Assembly: GCA_036362985.1 (NCBI GenBank)
Contig: JAYGXS010000002.1
Span: 87,474,182 to 87,538,181 of the forward strand
From: Ligula intestinalis
Taxonomy: Eukaryota; Platyhelminthes; Cestoda; Diphyllobothriidea; Diphyllobothriidae
Length of the DNA: 64,000 nt
Direction: 5' to 3'
Shown: positions 13,473-25,242 of the stretch, in pieces
Layout: each line of letters starts with the position of its first letter
Position numbering within the stretch: position 1 is the stretch's first letter
Program-made: the position numbers and the translations under genes
Notes under the pieces: model-generated
Seen by the model: only the letters and a program-made list of their open reading frames with translations
Told to the model about the DNA's origin: nothing
Databases searched by the model: none

Positions 13473-13910
13473 TGCGTTGATAAAATAAATGCGGACCTAC
13501 TTACTCTCTCACGTTGGGGTGCTACATGGCAGATGGAATTCTCTCCATCCAAGTGTAGTTTTATGTTTTTTGGCCCCGTCAAGTTTCCTGGTCCCCTAGT
13601 CTTTCAAAACAGCCCACTTTTAGAACGATCCACTCGAAATTAGGTTGTTTTCTACATTGTCCATTTTCAAAGGCAAATTGCGTAAGCATTTAAAGTCGGA
13701 GGAAATAAAGTCGTTACTGCCTGTTTCCTTTCCAAACCCGCAACTTGTAGATTTCAAAAAGGGTCCTCCTCGCATTTGAAGTTCTTCCCAGGATGGTATA
13801 ATGGTTTCTTAATAGGTAAGCATTTTCCTCTGCAGAGTCAAGCATCACTTTAAAATGCCGCAAACTCTTTTCCGTTTTGCAACCTTTGCGGTGGTCTTAG
13901 AGGTCGCTAT

Positions 13911-14203
13911 TAATAAAAATAAGGTTTATTTGTAAAGCACATCTTTGGTGCCGTCGAAAACCCCGGAAGGTAGGAAAAAACCTAACCCAAACCTTTTCTT
14001 TCGCAGTGACTATTGCATTTGTTTTGGTCTTTTGCTAGGTCAAAAGTGTGCGAAATAAGGAGTTTCTTTTCAGTGAAAAAACCTGACTTCTAAGGTGCAA
14101 TACTAGAAAGTCATGAAATGAAATAACTATATATTTTACGCGTTACGGTTTTATAGTAAGAATACTTTAATAGTTTTCGGGTGGTCGCAAACTTGTCGAT
14201 GGA
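13911..14203 (+). repeat. Interspersed repeat R (copy 1) inside LINE family A
   Basis: About 290 bases that match, in patches, 16800-16990: GTAAAGCAC..CTTTGGTGCCGTC..AAAACC..CGGAAGGT and later GAAAAAACCTGACTTC. It sits inside the 3' part of the LINE copy, whose sequence resumes at TGGAGTCTGGTGGG. No coding potential was seen. Confidence 0.55.
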
Positions 14204-14704
14204 TTCTGGAGTCTGGTGGGTCGCATCTCGGTGATGTTGCCTTGACTTCTACTGTTTTATCTTGTTGGCCTGGATGATCCCTTTTTAACTCATCGCTATA
14301 TTATTTTTCTCATGACTATAAGCGTCCAGAAACCTTCACAGCAGGATCCCATCTAACTGCATCGTGTTATACCATGCTACCTTTTACGGCAGTTTTTGCT
14401 CCTACATTTTTTGGAAATCGGTGGCTCGCTGAACTCATCCACCGACGTAAGAGTTTTTTACTGCTCAGATAATTATTTGATAAGAGTTCGTTGTTAATGG
14501 GATCTAACTTACCATCTTACCACGCGTAACATACTGCTAATTCCTGTTGTCACACAGCTGATTACGCGCAGCTGTGATTACCTACATCTATTTTCTTATT
14601 TTCTTGATAGCACTAAGTTTGTAATGAAAGGGCTCCTTGGGCCTTAAATATACAGTTTATTTATTTATTATCCACCATAAAAGGCTAAAGTCTAAACAAC
14701 AAAA

Positions 14705-16140
14705 ATAACCTAGCATAATCGCCTAACGCGGATCGAATATCTGCGAAGGCTGCACTGATATGTGGTTTTATATCACATAATTTCTCACTGCTGGAAATAA
14801 AGTTAAAACTTTATCGCATGTATATTCTACCCATCCTAGAGTTCTGCTGTCCCCTCTTTGGTCTAATGAATGCTTCTGAACGCGGTAACGTCGAAAATGT
14901 ACAGAGGATGGCTACTCGCAAAATATTCGCTCTTCATCTATCCACTATTTCTTGTACGGAGAGATGTCAGGTAGCGAACATGACGTTTCTTTGGGTTAGA
15001 AGACTCGAAGCGGACCTCTGCTTCCTTTTTCACGTTATCTCTAGCCCTAACCTCCCTCGGATCAACGCTCTTATTTCCGCAGATAGATCTGATGCCACTC
15101 GTAATTCCTCCATAATAATTGTACCCCCCTTTAGCTCCACGTCGAACCATTCTCGCTATTTTGCCTCCAAATACGCCTTTCTCTGGAATAATATTCCCCT
15201 CGAAATAAGGCTGTCGTCTAACTTAGCAGTTTTTAAAGTCAAATTACGTAAACGCTTAACTTCGGAACACATAAAGTCCTTGCTATCCGTCTCCTTCGCA
15301 AACACAGAACTCTTGGACTATGAAAAGTGTCCCTCTGGTATTTGAGATGGTTCTATTTATATTAAATTGTTTTCCATAGATGTATATTTTTTCCTCTATA
15401 GAGTGATATTGGTAACGGTGTTTCGTCCTCTTCTCTGTCCAATAATTATTGCCGTTCTCCGTTTCTCGTTTAACAACCCTGACGATAGGCTTCACGGTCT
15501 CTAGTCATGCTCGTGGTGGTTCTGCTATTTTCGCCAGCTCGTCGTTGGTCTCTGCAGTCGACGAAGCCACATCTCCGGCGTTTCGGCGATGAGCACGTGA
15601 CCCCTACCGTTCCCTAATACTTTTGGCCGTGTTGTCCGCGATGAACTCCTCCTGTCTCACCTGCCTGATGGATGATCATGAAGCCAGTCGGGCGGTGTTA
15701 CGTTGGTGAACGGCAGTCTCTGCTGCTATACGATTTCTCCAACGACAAGTAGCGTTTTCAAACCTCATACATTCTCATCAACAGTCCTGTTTCATTGCAC
15801 TACAATCAATCCTAGCAACCAAGCTCTTTAATTTTATTGAAGCAGTTTTTTATTCTACGTTTTTTAATGTGGGGATCCGCTGAACTTTGCGTCCGCTTTC
15901 ATTGTAGGAGGTTTATTCACTGCTTCCTCCTTAGTTCACCATACATTTCAGAAAATGCTGACAATTATTTTAACATGACGATATGTTGGCGGCTATGAAA
16001 CTATCTGCCTACCATACTAAACACTCCCACTGCCTATGTGGATGCTCACAAAATGCAGCATTTTTCTATTTTGTATTTACTTTTACCACAGCACTAAGTT
16101 TGCAATGGCGAAGTCCTCCGGGCCTAAAATACAAAAGTAA
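14705..16140 (+). mobile_element. LINE family B, 3' half with long 3' UTR
   Basis: The frame 14818-15345 is open for 175 codons and covers the C-terminal part of the reverse transcriptase: YILPILEFCCPLFGL, FLWVRRLEADLCFLF and YAFLWNNIPLEIRL. It corresponds to positions from about 18950 of family A. From 15346 to 16140 is an 800-base 3' untranslated region that differs from family A but matches 23520-24315 throughout. It ends in the shared GCACTAAGTTTGCAATG...GGGCCTAAAATAC motif. The 5' half with the catalytic core is missing. Confidence 0.8.
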
Positions 16141-16453
16141 TTTATCAAGAATGCACCCCTTCAGTAGATGGCCACAGCGCATGAATTCGCAATTTCTCCA
16201 TCGATAAAGGTAGATCATATAAGCCGACTAGTTGCGTTAAACGCCGTATGCTGACCGAAAACCCACGGACTTCTCCTATAAGTCGGTAGTGGTTTATCTT
16301 GGGGCCGCCAAATTGTAATGCTCCCCAACCCAAATTTCTACCGGAAATCGTGTTTATGCTTGACTGAGTAGTAGGTTTTGCGTGTTTAATGCGTGCAAAG
16401 TAAACTGTAGCAAATAAATTTGAGCCGCATGTATTTGTTTTAGTGAGCTAAAT

Positions 16454-17418
16454 AAAGGGTATCCCAAAAATGTATACGCGTTTTAAGTGTTAATTATAAT
16501 TTTGTTATTTCAAAAACGTAAAAATCTTTAAAATATCATTTAATTGTTTTTACTGCATTTTGACTATTGCAACAGTGGCTAAATTGAGAGAAGCTACCGA
16601 ACATGAATGCATCCGAATACCAAGGGAATTGTATCGTGGTATGTGCGATTCCATTGGTTCGCGTTGTCAGCAGTGTCATGATCAAAATGGACGTCAGTTT
16701 GAGAACATTCAGTGGTAAAACAATAAAATGGTACTCGTAAATATCTTAATATTTATTTAATCATAAAATTATAATCATATGTTTATTACGCCAGTTTACA
16801 GGCAATTGTAAAGAGTTGGTAATGCACCTCTTGGGCGCCTTCCAAAACCTCGAAGACCGGAAAAATGCTAAAACAAACTACCTATGTTGCAGCCAGTATT
16901 GGTTTTGTTTCAGGTTTTGTGTTTTTCAATACTGGGCGAGATAGGGAGTTTGTTTCAAGTGAAAAAACTTGCCTTCAAAGGTATGATACGAACGGAATAA
17001 ATGTACAGTTGTAAGCTGAGTTGACACATCAGCAGGAAAAATGTTGCATATCCTTTGAGGACATTAATTCGAGACGGAGAGGGTTGGCACAAGAACACAG
17101 TGTTCTCAGTCTTCCTTCAATGGTTGTCGGCAAAAGTTGCGCGCTATCGGCTGAAGGGTTAGCAGACTGCGGGCTGCTGCTTCAGCCGCATTATCTTCAG
17201 CAGTGAAACCTGGCGGGATTCAGAGTCCACGAACGCCATCAGAGTGAAAAAGAGATTCCCCCGAGTCAGCACCCAAAATTCGTGAAAGTTGCCCTGACTG
17301 TAGAAAACTAGTTAGAGCTCTCTTAAACATAGGGAAGCTTTGCTGGGTTTTAATACTTTTGCTAAACACCAATTTTACGAATAGGTAAAATGTGCATACA
17401 TTTTTTGGGACACCCTGT
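16454..17418 (+). mobile_element. Tc1/mariner-type remnant with terminal inverted repeats
   Basis: The left end (AGGGTATCCCAAAAATGTATACG, 16456-16478) is the reverse complement of the right end (17394-17416) with few differences. The pattern ACAGGGTGTCCCAAAAAATG is typical of mariner-type termini. Near 16670-16717 a plus-strand tail reads CHDQNGRQFENIQW then stop, like the C-terminus of mariner-type transposases. The catalytic part is gone. Repeat R (copy 2, about 16800-16990) lies inside. Confidence 0.6.
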
Positions 17419-17639
17419 ATATGCGTGCAAATTATCATGAGTGAACAAATCGCCCAACATAAACGCTTCTAGGTTCAGGAAAGGATATTTATGGACCAAT
17501 AGAAAATAGGTTAGTAAGAAAAAGCAGAGGTACTGAAAGCACACAAATTCATCTCACGTTAGGAAATGTACAATACAGGAACACTAAAACCATTTTCGAG
17601 TAAACAAATAAATAAATAAACGGCATGAAGTCGAAAAAG

Positions 17640-18170
17640 TTTAGAGAAACGAACGCCTGGTACCCTCATCCGTTCCAAGACGCTGGTCAAGAATAGCTGC
17701 CAAATGGTGTCCCGCACACCTACAGTGGCTTAATGAGGTTGGAAATGAGAGCTGTATTCCAGAAGAAGAGGTTGGTTACGAGGCAATGGAGGTCTGCTTG
17801 ATCCAGCCAGGGAGAGGTTGGGAGGGAAAGAAAGCGCGGAATGATGCAGGCAGGTAAGAAACGGTTGGCCATGTCATTCTCGGAGCTTGCAGTAAGTTAT
17901 TTTACACGCACAAAACCATCTTCCTCAGCCGGATCGCAGTTGCTTCTGTTGTTGCTAGCGAACACTGACCTAGGGACTTTGCGTAGTTTGGGTAGACCTT
18001 ATAAATTACTTTCAAGGCTTTGTTGGGGTCCACACGATGTCCGGAGTCAACAATGTGGGCAAGGGTAGTGCTGTTGATTCTACTGACTTTACCTTTGCTC
18101 AACCATGCCTGGAGGTACTCCCGTATTCTTTTGGACATGCACTGAATCGTGCGACCGATGTAAGTCATGT
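17640..18170 (-). mobile_element. Penelope-like element, GIY-YIG fragment
   Basis: The minus strand reads TYIGRTIQCMSKRIREYLQAW, then LSKGKVSRINSTTLAHIVDSGHRVD and LATTEATAIRLRK: the YIG part, the arginine helix and the following region of the GIY-YIG endonuclease of EN-containing Penelope-like elements. It ends abruptly at 18170, where LINE family A begins in the opposite direction. The reverse transcriptase part is absent. Confidence 0.8.
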
Positions 18171-19960
18171 ATATTTTTGTGTAGAAAATAAGCTATTAAA
18201 CGCCTTACAACACGGATTTCTACCTGGAAGATCATGCGAAACCTGCCACTTGGCATTCCTTAACCTGTTTTCTTCACTTCGTAATGAACAGCAATCAGTC
18301 ATCGTGATTTACTTTGACCTAAGTAAAGCTTCTGACAAGGTGCTGCATAGGCGCCTTTTAGTGAAACTGGAAGCCCTAGGCATCAGGCCTCCCCCCCTCC
18401 ATTTCAGTGCATCCTACCTGTCTAACCGCAGCCAGAAGGTCTTAGTAGGCAGTAGCTACTCGATGCCTCAGCCGATCACGAGTGGCGTTTTACAAGGCAC
18501 AGTTTTAGGTCCCCTCCTTTTCATTTTTTACATAAATGAAATTTCAACAGTGCTAAATAATTCGGAAAATTTCACTTATGCTGATGACCTTAAGTGTATT
18601 TACACATTTTCTAAGGACACGGCCAGTAGTTGTGTTGATAAAGTTAACGCAGACTTGCGTATTCTCTCAAGTTGGAGCGCTACATGGCAGATGGAGTTTT
18701 CTCCATCAAAATGTAGTTTAGTGAGTTTTGGTCCTGCAAGGCTTCCTGGAACCAGCATCCTCCAAAATAGTCCACTGTTAGAAAGATCTACGATAAAGGA
18801 TTTGGGTCTTACTTACACGAATAAGCTTGCATTATCACCTCATGCAGATCGAATTTCTGCCAAGGTCGCACAGATATGCGGGTTTATATCGCAGAATTTT
18901 TTCCTTCCAGAAATGAAGTTAAAACTATACCGCATGTTTGTTCTCCCTATACTAGAAAACTGCTGTCCGCTTTTTGGTCTCACGACCCAGCATGACCGTA
19001 GTAAGATTGAAAATGTTCAGCGAGTTTTCACTCGTAAAATATTTTCTGTTTCTGGGTCTGGTATGTGTTATACAGATAGATGTCAATTAGCAAACATTAA
19101 ATTTCTTTGGGTAAGAAGACTCGAAGCTGGTATATGCTTTCTGTTTCGCGGTAGCAATAGTCCTAACCTCCCACAAATTAACGCTCTCCTTTCGGTAAAC
19201 TGACCTTACGCCACTCGTAACTCTTCCATGATAATTTTACCACCCCGTAGCTCCACATGTAACCGTTCTCGCTTTTTTACCTCCATACATGCTTTTATTT
19301 GGAACAACCTTCCACTTGATATTAGACTGTCTTCTAAACTATCGATTTTTAAAGGCAAATTCCATAAGCATTTAAATTTAGAGGAAATAAAGTCGTTACT
19401 ATCTGTTTCCTTTCCAAACACGCAAGTTGTAGATTTTGAAAAGGGTCCTCCTGGCATTTTAAGCTCTTCCCAGGATACTAAAATGGTTTCTAAATATGTT
19501 ACCTTTTTCCTCTGCAGAGTCAAGCATCACTTCCAAGGGCTGCGAACTCTTCTCCGTTTTTTAACCTTCGCTGTGGTCTTCGAGATTGGCTCTGGAATCT
19601 GGTGGGTCGCAACTCGATGATGTTGCCTTGACTTCGACTGCATTCTCCTGTTGTCCCGGATGATCCCTTCTTAACTCAACGATATATTATTCTTCCCATG
19701 ACCATAAACGTCCCAAACCCTCAACATCAGGTCCCAAACTAACCACATCAAACCTTGCTACCTATTAAGCCAGTTTTTTCTCCTATAGTTTTTTGGAACT
19801 CGGTGGCCCGCTGAACTCATCCACCGATTTAGGAGTCCTTTTACTGCCGATGACAATTATTTTAAAAGAAATCACTGTTTATCATTTTTATTTTTATTTT
19901 CACGATAGCACTAAGTTTGTAACGACAGGGCCCCTTGGGCCTTAAATATACAAATTATAT
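18171..19960 (+). mobile_element. LINE family A, best-preserved copy (RT and 3' UTR)
   Basis: From about 18172 the frame runs almost unbroken through a Jockey/CR1-superfamily reverse transcriptase: LLNALQHGFLPGRSCETC, VIVIYFDLSKASDKVLHRRL, TSGVLQGTVLGPLLFIFYI, FTYADDLKCIYTF (catalytic D-D intact) and LPILENCCPLFGL. One in-frame TGA at 19201-19203 interrupts it; the same frame continues to 19620 and ends WWVATR. The 3' UTR ends with the CCCCTTGGGCC hairpin and an AT-rich tail at about 19955. The endonuclease is missing, so it is 5'-truncated. It serves as the reference for the older copies in this window. Confidence 0.85.
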
Positions 19961-22735
19961 ATTTATATGTATATTCAAGGGTTACAGGCAAGAAATGCCC
20001 TTGAGGACCCTATTAATGTAACGCAAACAAGGTTGTTCTTACAGTTAATGTACAGTCGGGGGGAGCACATATGATATCATGACAGAATTTCGAGTAAATT
20101 TTCACGAAAAAGAATGAAAACGGTCTAAAGCCAGAAAAGTTGTTCACAGTGCTGGCAGTAGGAAATCGTGTTGGAAAAGTCGTCCTTTGTCAAATAAAAT
20201 CAGATCGAGTCTTTTTTTAAATTCCGCAATTGTGTCAGCGGAAACCGTCTCGCTTGGTAGCAAGTTCCAAGGCCGGACCACGCGTTGATTAAAGAAATAT
20301 TTTCGGAGGTCTAATCGGGTGCGCTCGTTTGTGACCTTGTAAGGATGGCCACGCAGGTGAGTAGTAGTGGCTAATTGGAAGAAATCCTCCAATTTTAGGG
20401 GGGAAATGTGGCCCCGGATTATCCGGAATATCCAGAGCAGGCTGCAGTGAACGTTCCTGTAAGACAAAGGAAAAAGGTCAAGTTTGCTTAATCTCTCCTG
20501 ATATGGTAAGTCCCTGAGACCATCGACCATATGCGTCGTCCTGCGTTGCACTTGTTCAAGAAGCTCCATGTCTTTCTTCAACCACGGTGTCCAAACTGGC
20601 ATTTTGTATTCAAGATGTGGTCTTACAAAGGCGCCAAATATTTTTCCGAAGAGTTCAGGTGGAAAGATTTTGAACGCTCGCCTGATCCAGTGCGGGGTAC
20701 TAGTTAACTTCTGGACGGACTTTTTACAGTGCTCTGTTTGCATCAAGTTCGCGTTTGTCCATATACCCAGGTATCTGTGCGTCTCAACCTCTTTTAATGC
20801 GGTACCATTGATAAAATAACTGTGTTTCGGCGGCACTTTTCGCCCCGGGCTTATGTGTAGAACCAGACACTTGGATACATTTAAGTTTAGAAGCCACGTG
20901 GACGACCAGATAACCAGTTTATCGATGTTCACCTGTAATCTCTTTGCGTCTTTGGCGTAGCTAACTTCAGCCCATATTTTTATTTCATCCGCAAACATGA
21001 CAGCTGCGCAATCAAGCTCATTGAGGCAGTTGTTTACTTAAATCAGGAATAGCAGCGGACACAAAAACAAGCCTTGTGGTACACCACTCTCGACCTTTGT
21101 CCATTCTGAGGTTGAGTTACCGACAACGACCCTCTGGTCTCTGAGGGACAAAAAACTGCTGATGCATTTATGCATTTTTCCTTGAAGTCCAACGTCCCAA
21201 ATCTTCTGCAGAAGAAGCCTGTGTGGTACACTATCGAAGGCCTTTTTGAAGTTGAAGAATATGACATCAATTGGATAGCCTTTATCTGCGGCATTTTTCC
21301 ACTTCTCCTGTGAGTAAAGAGCACTCGTGAGGCAAGAGCGTCCTGGGCGAAAGCCGTGCTGTCCATCACATAGTATTTTGTTGCTTTCGAGGAAATACAT
21401 TAAATATTTCTTAATAATGCGCTCCATTACTTTGCACGCGATGCAATTTAGACTGACAGGACGGTAATTTGCGCAATCAAGTCGTGAACCACGCTTATAG
21501 ATCGGGGTGACGTTTGCCCACTTCCATTCTTCTGGGAGTTCGCCTTCGTCAAAAGATTTCCAGAAGATGGCAGCCAGGGTTTTGCATAGTTCGTTAGCTA
21601 ATTCAATTAGTGCTAGTATAGGAATTTTGTCCGGCCCTGGTGATTTGGCTGGCTTGAGTTGGAGTAATTCGGCCCTGAGAGTGTTGTGTGAAAACTCTAG
21701 TTCCTCTATTTTGGGCAATGAGGAGGAAGGTAAGGGTGCAGTTATCGGTCGATGAGCGGACGTACCGTCAGCAAAAGTTGTAGGTTTTCGGGTGTCGACG
21801 GATTCAAAGAAATCGGAGAGGAGGGAGGCTTTCATCTGGTCTTCGGTCACCAGTTGTCCATCGGCTGATCTTAGGGCAGGGATCAATTCCTGAGATCTCT
21901 TCGTGCTTTGTATGTAACCGTACAATATCTTGGGGTGTTCCAACGACTTGCGTAATATGTTCAACTCGTATTTCTTGCGTAGTTTAGTAGCTTCTCTTTT
22001 ACAAATGTTACAATGTTGCTCATACTCCCTTAAGTGTTTATCGGAGCCGGTTAATCTGTAGCGCCTCCAGAAGCGGTTTCTTTTTTTGAAAGCGGCATGC
22101 AAGTTTGAGTTCATCCACTTCGGGCAATTCGTACTTGTCTTTCTTCTGAAGGGACAGTTGAGACAAACAGTCCTTTTCAACGTCGAGCTAAAGGTCATCC
22201 ACTGTTCATTTGCCCCACCTTGGAGATCTGTTTCCCATGATACCTCTGACGTTTCTCTTCTCATAAGTGGGAAGTCGCTCTTCCAAATGTTACTTTCCCA
22301 TGTGTCGGAGGAGTAGGGTTTGGAGAACAGCGAATACTCGCAATACAGCATAATATGGTCACTTGACCCTAATGGGGGTCGATCCTGCAGGTCGATCACA
22401 GTTTCCTCCTCTCTGGTAAAGATAAGGTCGAGACAGTTCGACTGTTGTCCTTCCCTAGTTCGCGTTCCAAACGCGCGATGGTTTGGCAGAGCAGTTTGCC
22501 TGTGGCCCATTGTAGTAATTTGTAATTGAAGTTGTCTTGAAGACCCTGTGCAGTCAATGTCTGCCAGTCAACGCCAGGAGCGTTAAAGTCCCCAACGATG
22601 AGGATGTCTTTTTTCTCACTAACCCTATACAATTCTTCTATGAGGATACTGTCTTGGTCAATAACAAGTAAATCAGAAGATGTACACAGAAGTGGTCTAA
22701 GCTGACAGCCTTTTTTACCTTCGCCGTGCAGGACT
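19961..22735 (-). mobile_element. CR1-type LINE, endonuclease plus RT, inactivated
   Basis: On the minus strand, 22735 down to about 22400 encodes part of an APE-type endonuclease (DILIVGDFNAPGVDW). A frame change leads into LDLIFTREEETV and GSSDH, the end of that domain. The reverse transcriptase follows: LKPAKSPGPDKIP, ANYRPVSLNCIACKVMERI, HGFRPGRSCLTSALYS and FKKAFDSVPHRLLL. A TAA stop at 21038-21040 breaks it just before the metal-binding box, which reads FADE instead of F-A-D-D. The frame then continues to 20144 (RRTTHMVDGLRDLPYQERL, VVRPWNLLPSE). It is therefore dead in three ways. Its 3' end meets that of LINE family A at about 19960. Confidence 0.85.
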
Positions 22736-23045
22736 GGGTTGGTTGAGAATAACACCCGAACTTCCGCTGCTAGGAAGGTTCGTGATACGGCTTGGTTTAG
22801 GCGTTTGCTTAGGATATCGCTTGCATGGAGATGCAGCAAGCGAACTCTTAAGCAGACGCCTCAACCAAGCCGTATCACGACCCTCATCCAAATGAATACC
22901 GAAGCACCTCCCAGCATGACTGAGCAAACGTGAAGTTAGAAGCATCAGCACTGCCATCATTGCCGTTATGCTTGTCTCCGGACATCGTATGGAACCCAAC
23001 GAATCCTTGAAGGTAATTTATAAGTGCTGTGTATGCCCGCCTGTA
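22735..23045. mobile_element. Penelope-like element, head-to-head inverted pieces
   Basis: Left of the centre, the minus strand encodes SKRLNQAVSRTFLAAEVRV; right of it, the plus strand encodes SRRLNQAVSR. The DNA of 22777-22823 and 22829-22876 forms a long near-perfect inverted repeat around a short spacer. The plus arm then jumps to LSKREVRSISTAIIAVM and PNESLKVIYK, the end of the GIY-YIG region, so about 100 codons are deleted. The two arms are pieces of one Penelope-like family in opposite orientation. Confidence 0.7.
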
Positions 23046-23049
23046 GTGT

Positions 23050-23519
23050 CGGGATATCACGACACGATGCGCGCTTCAAGCGCCGATTAAGGTCACGGAC
23101 ACGCGTGCACCCATTTCCCTAATCTGGCTGACCACCCGTCATCATTCTCTTTGTTCCGATTGGCTACTTTTCAACCTATGACGTTTAAGCCCCAATTTAA
23201 ATCCCTCTTTGTTAACGTGACTCGTCCTCAGTACAGGTCCTGCCTACAGACAGTCCTCTGTTTTGCCTAACAACATTCTGCCTACAGGCAGCCTTTTTTA
23301 CATACATCACATTCGTTCTGTCTACAAACTACCTTCCGTTTTCGATATATAACAATAAGGTCCCACCAAACTAAGCAAAGTCCCTGGCTCAGTGTTTGCT
23401 TCCAACAGCAGAAGCAACTGCGATCCATTTGCGGAAGCCGGTTTTGTGCGCGTAAAAGAACCCCCTGCAAGCTCCGAGTTTGGCATGACCATCGGTGACA
23501 TAACTCAGAAGAAAAGGGT
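23050..23519. other. No recognised gene
   Basis: A stretch between the Penelope pieces and the LINE B tail. It contains two imperfect CTGCCTACAGRCAG repeats (around 23246 and 23280) but nothing else that I can name. Confidence 0.35.
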
Positions 23520-24315
23520 CCCCCTGGTATATACATACATGTCTATTTCTTCCTCCTTTGAGTGATATTTGTAACGATGTTTCGTCCACTTCTCTGTCCA
23601 GTCATCATTGCCGTTTTCTCCATTCTCCGTTTTACAACCCTGACGATGGACTTCATGGTCTCTAATCGTGCTCACGTCGGTTCTGCTATTTTCGCCAGCT
23701 CGTCGCTGGACTCGGCAGTCCACAAGGTCACATCGCCGGCGTTTCGTTAATGATCAGGTGACCTCTGCCGTTCCCTCATCTTCCTGACTCTGTTGTCCGC
23801 GATGGCCTCCTCCGGTCTCATCTCCCTGATGGTTGATCATGAAGCCAGTCGGGCGGTGTAACAATGGTGAACGACAGCCTCTGCTGTTATTTGATTTCTC
23901 CAATTACAAGAAGCGGTTCCAACCCTCATTCGTTCTCATCCACAGTCCTGTCTCATTTGCATTACAATCAATCCTCTCAACCAACCCCTTTTATTTTGTT
24001 GAAGCAGTTTTTTCTCCTACGTTTTGCTTTTTATTTAAGCGGGGGTTCGCTGAACTGCGCCCCAGCTTAAATAGTAGGAGTTTTTTTTCACTGCTTCCTC
24101 CTTAGTTCACCATGCGTTAACTACTATTTTAAAACGACGATATGTTGGTGAATATGAATTAATCTACCAACACTACTAATCGCTCCCGCTGTCTATGTGG
24201 TTGTTTCATGTAGAGCAGCATTTATCAACTTTGTATTTATTTTTCCACAGCACTAAGTTTGCAATGACGAGGCCATCCGGGCCTAAAATATAAAATTTAT
24301 TTTTTCATTTATTTA
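23520..24315 (+). mobile_element. LINE family B, 3' UTR-only copy
   Basis: The sequence matches 15385-16140 along its whole length: the CGTCCACTTCTCTGTCCA block, AAGCCAGTCGGGCGGTGT, GAAGCAGTTTTTTCTCCTACG and the final GCACTAAGTTTGCAATGACGAGGCC...GGGCC. There is no coding part, so the insertion was truncated just before the reverse transcriptase stop. Confidence 0.75.
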
Positions 24316-24744
24316 AGATGCGGCCACTCTTGCTCCAGTTGTCGCATCTTCTTCTTCTTCTGAAATGCTTCCTGGGACTTATATATTCACATTTATTGGT
24401 TACATAACTGCCTGCATCCTTCCGCGCTTTCTCCCCCTTCCACCCTCCCCCTGTCTGGATTCAACAAACACCCAGTGCCTCGTAACCAGCCAAATGCTAT
24501 CAACCCCAAGCACAACCACCTCCCCTATTCCAATGACTTATTTGCCTGTGAAGGTAAACATGATTGCCCGCTTGTTAACTTTTACCTCCTTCCTATATAA
24601 ATGTAATGGCCCGAGGAGAATTTATCGAAAGCTACGTATGGTCGTCAAATACTCTTCCGAATTATCTGATGGGAATTTTTGCAACGTGAAAACAAAACAA
24701 GGATAGCCAAACCTAAAAGGTAGGATATATTCTCATGTCCGTGT

Positions 24745-24815
24745 ATAAATAAATAAATTTTATATTTAAGGCCCTGAGGGCCTCGTCAATGCTGAGGTGG
24801 TAATGATTACAGCCA
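24745..24815 (-). repeat. LINE family B 3' terminus, minus orientation
   Basis: Read on the minus strand this is GCATTGACGAGGCCCTCAGG followed by GCCTTAAATATAAAATTTATT, the same terminal hairpin and tail as the plus-strand copy ending near 24310. Only about 70 bases are recognisable. Confidence 0.6.
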
Positions 24816-25133
24816 TCTAGGGGTCTTGAACGTAAAAGCGGCATAGAAAATTATACAGAGACACCGCAGTTTTTGCAGTGCATATGCTTAGGAAAGCTTC
24901 GCTTACATATGGCCTACTTTATCTCTGGATCACCAAGGTATTGCTCGGTCTTCAGCCGAATGGTATGAAGTCAGACAACATTTTTATTATGTACTACCGT
25001 AAAAGTTGAACACTTTTGCGATTTTTGGATATGAATAGGGAGCTCAATAGCGAAAGCCTTCTTCCCTTAATAAAGTGACTTTTGACTTAAACAAGCATTA
25101 CTTAAAAACAAAGATCAAATAGCTAGTCATGCT

Positions 25134-25139
25134 TTTATT
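25134..25139 (-). promoter_or_regulatory. Poly(A) signal AATAAA
   Basis: A perfect AATAAA on the minus strand, about 105 bases after the stop codon of the proposed last TRPM exon. The distance fits a short flatworm 3' UTR and supports that exon being terminal. AT-rich DNA yields this hexamer by chance, so it is supporting evidence only. Confidence 0.5.
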
Positions 25140-25242
25140 CGCAATAAAAATCGTAATATTAGGCAGGTGACTGTGAGTTCTAGTCGTTGGCGAAGACTGA
25201 ACCGCTGAAGGCACTTGGTTCTTGCAGAAGCGGATGCCAGTG

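Larger units (their letters stand above)
12516..14665 (+). mobile_element. LINE family A, old copy split by two insertions
   Basis: The first part (to 13096) encodes a Jockey/CR1-superfamily reverse transcriptase core: LPGRSCETCHLAFLN, VVIFFDLSTAFNKVLHRQLL, GTVLGPLLFI and YADDLKCI. The frame is broken by stops, for example just before YADDL. At 13097 the sequence switches to a foreign LINE 3' end and resumes at 13473 exactly where the intact copy at 18171-19960 would continue. About 540 bases are missing around 13640. Near 13911 a second foreign piece enters, and the LINE 3' untranslated part resumes at about 14204. The 3' end carries the GGGCTCCTTGGGCC hairpin. Confidence 0.8.

Noticed and set aside
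19201..19203. The TGA inside LINE family A as a recoded or suppressed stop.
   Set aside because: The related copy at 15080 has a sense codon and other lesions abound; simple nonsense decay is enough.
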